47,551 nt of DNA, from contig JAFDAJ010000013.1 in NCBI GenBank assembly GCA_019313915.1, forward strand, positions 1-47,551, in the 5' to 3' direction. Each line of letters begins with the position of its first letter. The first letter of the stretch is position 1. This DNA is from Deltaproteobacteria bacterium. Lineage in GTDB: Bacteria; Myxococcota_A; Polyangia; Polyangiales; Houyiibacteriaceae. Both the position numbers and the translations under genes were made by a program. Shown piece by piece: positions 45,829-47,551 of the stretch. Under the pieces are notes generated by a model, which was given only the letters and a program-made list of their open reading frames with translations, was not told the DNA's origin and ran no database searches.

Positions 45829-47551
45829 ATGGGCAAGAATTCGTGGGTCGGTAGAGTCGTTCTTTTCCTTGCATGCTTGGCAGCGTTTGGCTGCGACTCG
45901 AGCTCATCCGTGGTCACGGTTGCGGGCGTGCTAGTCGCCTCACCAAGCGGCGACGTGCGAATGGCGGTCGCGACCGACGCCGAGGGCCGCATGACGTACA
46001 CCGTCACGCGGGGCGACATCATTGTCGTTGAATCGAGTCCGCTTGGTTTGTCTGCGACGACCCACGATCTCACGACCGGCGTGACGATGAGCAGCAGCTC
46101 GGGCCGCGCAATCGACGAGTCTTACACGATGCTCGTCGGGAAGCGGAGGGATCGCCAGGCCGTTGGAAACGAAATCACGGTGCCGTTGAGGGATGTCAAC
46201 GGCGCTCGGGCCGAGCTGATCATGAGAGCGCACGAAGATGGAGTTGCGTTTCGCTATCACCTACTCGGCGGCGGCATGTCGCAGGTCAATGATGAGGCGA
46301 CGGGCTTCACGATTCCGTCTGGCGCACGCGCGCTCCTTCGGCCGTATGACGGCGGGGATATCGCCTTCATCTTCACTGCGGGTTCATACGAACAACCCGC
46401 GGAAATCATGCCTCTCGGCACTTCGACAGACGTGACAGGCTTCGCGTTCCCCGCGCTTTTCGAGCTCGAAGAGGGCAGTCGCTATGTCATGGTTGCCGAG
46501 TCGGATCTCACCCGGACCTATTGCGCGATGCGGCTAGACGAGATGCCCGAGGGCGGTCTCTATCGTCTGCGGTTGCCCGATGAGGGCGAGGGCCTTGGTG
46601 TCGGAGATGTGCTTCCACGGGCGGAGCTACCATTCATGACGCCTTGGCGCGTCATCACCATTGGAGATCTGTCGACAATCTTCGAGTCGACCCTGGTGGA
46701 CGACTTGAGCCAACCGTCGGTCGTCAGAGACTCGAGTTGGATTGCGCCTGGGCGTGCGGCCTGGTCCTGGTTCAGCCAAGAGACAGGAACCCCAGAGCTT
46801 CAATCCGAGTACATCGACTTCGCCGGCGAGTATGGCTGGGATTATGTCTTGATCGACGCGAAGTGGGACCAATGGGACAACGCCGAGCAGGCGGTGCGAG
46901 CCCTGGTCGCCCAAGCCGACGCCGTCGGGGTGAGGCTCTTGCTTTGGTACAACTCCGGCGGAGAGCACACCGCCTTTCGCGGCGAAACACCGGTTGATCG
47001 CATGCTCGATCCGGCCGTCCGCCGCCCCGAGATGGAGAAGATCTCGGCTTGGGGAATTGCGGGCATCAAGGTCGACTTCTTCAGCAGCGACAAGCAGGAC
47101 CGCATCAACCAATACATCGGCATCCTGGAAGATGCGAAGGACTATGAGCTTCTGGTGAACTTCCACGGAGCGACGGTGCCCCGCGGTTGGCAGCGCACCT
47201 ACCCGCACCTAATGACGCACGAAGCGATCAATGGTGCCGAGTACTACAAAGAGAGTGTCAATTCGCTTGGCGACCGCGCGCCGACAGCGATGATGAACGT
47301 GCACTCCGCGCTGTTGCGAAACGTCGTTGGCTCGATGGACTACACCCCGGTCGTTTTCGACACCGCGCTGACCGAGAAAGACCTTCCCTACGCGCACTCG
47401 CTCGCGCTGTCCGTCCTGTTCGAATCGGGCATTCAGCACTTCGCCGACCAAGCCGACTCCAACACAGAGGTCGGGTACCGCGCGGTCTTTGGAGCGTATC
47501 CTTACGTCGGCGACTTCATGTCGACCGTTCCCGTGGCTTGGGACGACACGC
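45829..47551 (+). CDS. GH97-family glycoside hydrolase lipoprotein, 3' end outside window
   Basis: 574 residues are visible, open to the right edge. ATG 45829 has GGAGG five bases upstream. The signal sequence (VGRVVLFLACLAAFGC) has a lipobox Cys. The N-terminal beta-sandwich contains VRMAVATDAEGRMTYTVTRG. The (beta/alpha)8 barrel has SWIAPGRAAWSWF, YGWDYVLIDAKWDQWD, LLLWYNSGGEH and GIAGIKVDFFSSDKQD, then LVNFHGATVPRGWQRTYPHL and THEAINGAEYY. Members are alpha-glucosidases or alpha-galactosidases. Asp in KVDFF is at the position used as nucleophile by the retaining (alpha-galactosidase-type) subgroup. No sugar transporter or regulator is nearby. Confidence 0.88.
   Translation, partial: MGKNSWVGRVVLFLACLAAFGCDSSSSVVTVAGVLVASPSGDVRMAVATDAEGRMTYTVTRGDIIVVESSPLGLSATTHDLTTGVTMSSSSGRAIDESYTMLVGKRRDRQAVGNEITVPLRDVNGARAELIMRAHEDGVAFRYHLLGGGMSQVNDEATGFTIPSGARALLRPYDGGDIAFIFTAGSYEQPAEIMPLGTSTDVTGFAFPALFELEEGSRYVMVAESDLTRTYCAMRLDEMPEGGLYRLRLPDEGEGLGVGDVLPRAELPFMTPWRVITIGDLSTIFESTLVDDLSQPSVVRDSSWIAPGRAAWSWFSQETGTPELQSEYIDFAGEYGWDYVLIDAKWDQWDNAEQAVRALVAQADAVGVRLLLWYNSGGEHTAFRGETPVDRMLDPAVRRPEMEKISAWGIAGIKVDFFSSDKQDRINQYIGILEDAKDYELLVNFHGATVPRGWQRTYPHLMTHEAINGAEYYKESVNSLGDRAPTAMMNVHSALLRNVVGSMDYTPVVFDTALTEKDLPYAHSLALSVLFESGIQHFADQADSNTEVGYRAVFGAYPYVGDFMSTVPVAWDDT

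Overview
The window is GC-rich, densely coded double-stranded DNA of a Gram-negative bacterium. The lipoproteins (a Cys lipobox followed by Ser/Gly-rich tethers), an orphan GspC, poly-gamma-glutamate genes, a GH97 lipoprotein and a lipoprotein with an odd cytochrome-like cysteine pair together suggest Myxococcota or a relative. That placement is an inference from gene content only. No rRNA, tRNA or CRISPR array was recognised. The left edge cuts an IS3-family transposase and the right edge cuts a GH97 glycosidase.

Layout. 1-1.05 kb: the end of an IS3-type element and a ten-copy AGYGYC hexamer repeat. 1.1-9.6 kb: housekeeping and envelope genes (AI-2E-type transporter, a STAS-like protein, a zinc-ribbon/membrane/glutaredoxin protein, TesB thioesterase, a very large MscS-type channel, orphan GspC, a CPBP-family membrane protein). 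9.6-28.5 kb: a roughly 19 kb locus with a strong sterol or steroid theme. 28.5-31.8 kb: pgsB-pgsC-pgsW for poly-gamma-glutamate. 31.8-47.5 kb: envelope genes (lipoproteins, M23 peptidase, L,D-transpeptidase, a second MscS channel, an outer-membrane barrel, a YXWGXW-like repeat protein), a sulfotransferase, a TauE-type permease, an F420/PPOX-type enzyme and the GH97 lipoprotein.

The sterol locus is the main point of interest. One arm encodes a P450-type ferredoxin and a KshA/DAF-36-like Rieske oxygenase (minus strand). Divergent from them run a TetR regulator, a CYP51-like P450, a disrupted NTF2-like gene, a protein closely resembling plant cycloeucalenol cycloisomerase, a dihydrodipicolinate-reductase-like dehydrogenase, a serine beta-lactamase-fold esterase and a FAD oxidoreductase. 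Next come an EXPERA/emopamil-binding-like membrane protein, an HsaC-like extradiol dioxygenase and an HsaD-like C-C hydrolase, a TRAP-type binding protein, a GMC oxidoreductase and an aldehyde dehydrogenase. A second TetR, related to the first, heads a KshB-like flavin/2Fe-2S reductase with a C-terminal membrane segment, a sterol-desaturase-type di-iron hydroxylase and an NSDHL/Erg26-like dehydrogenase. Together these could remove the 14-alpha and C-4 methyl groups, open the 9,19-cyclopropane ring and move the nuclear double bond of a cycloartenol-type sterol. The HsaC/HsaD pair and the transport and dehydrogenase genes raise the alternative that the sterol is degraded rather than made. No cyclase, squalene epoxidase, KstD or HsaA/B is visible, so the direction of the pathway is unresolved.
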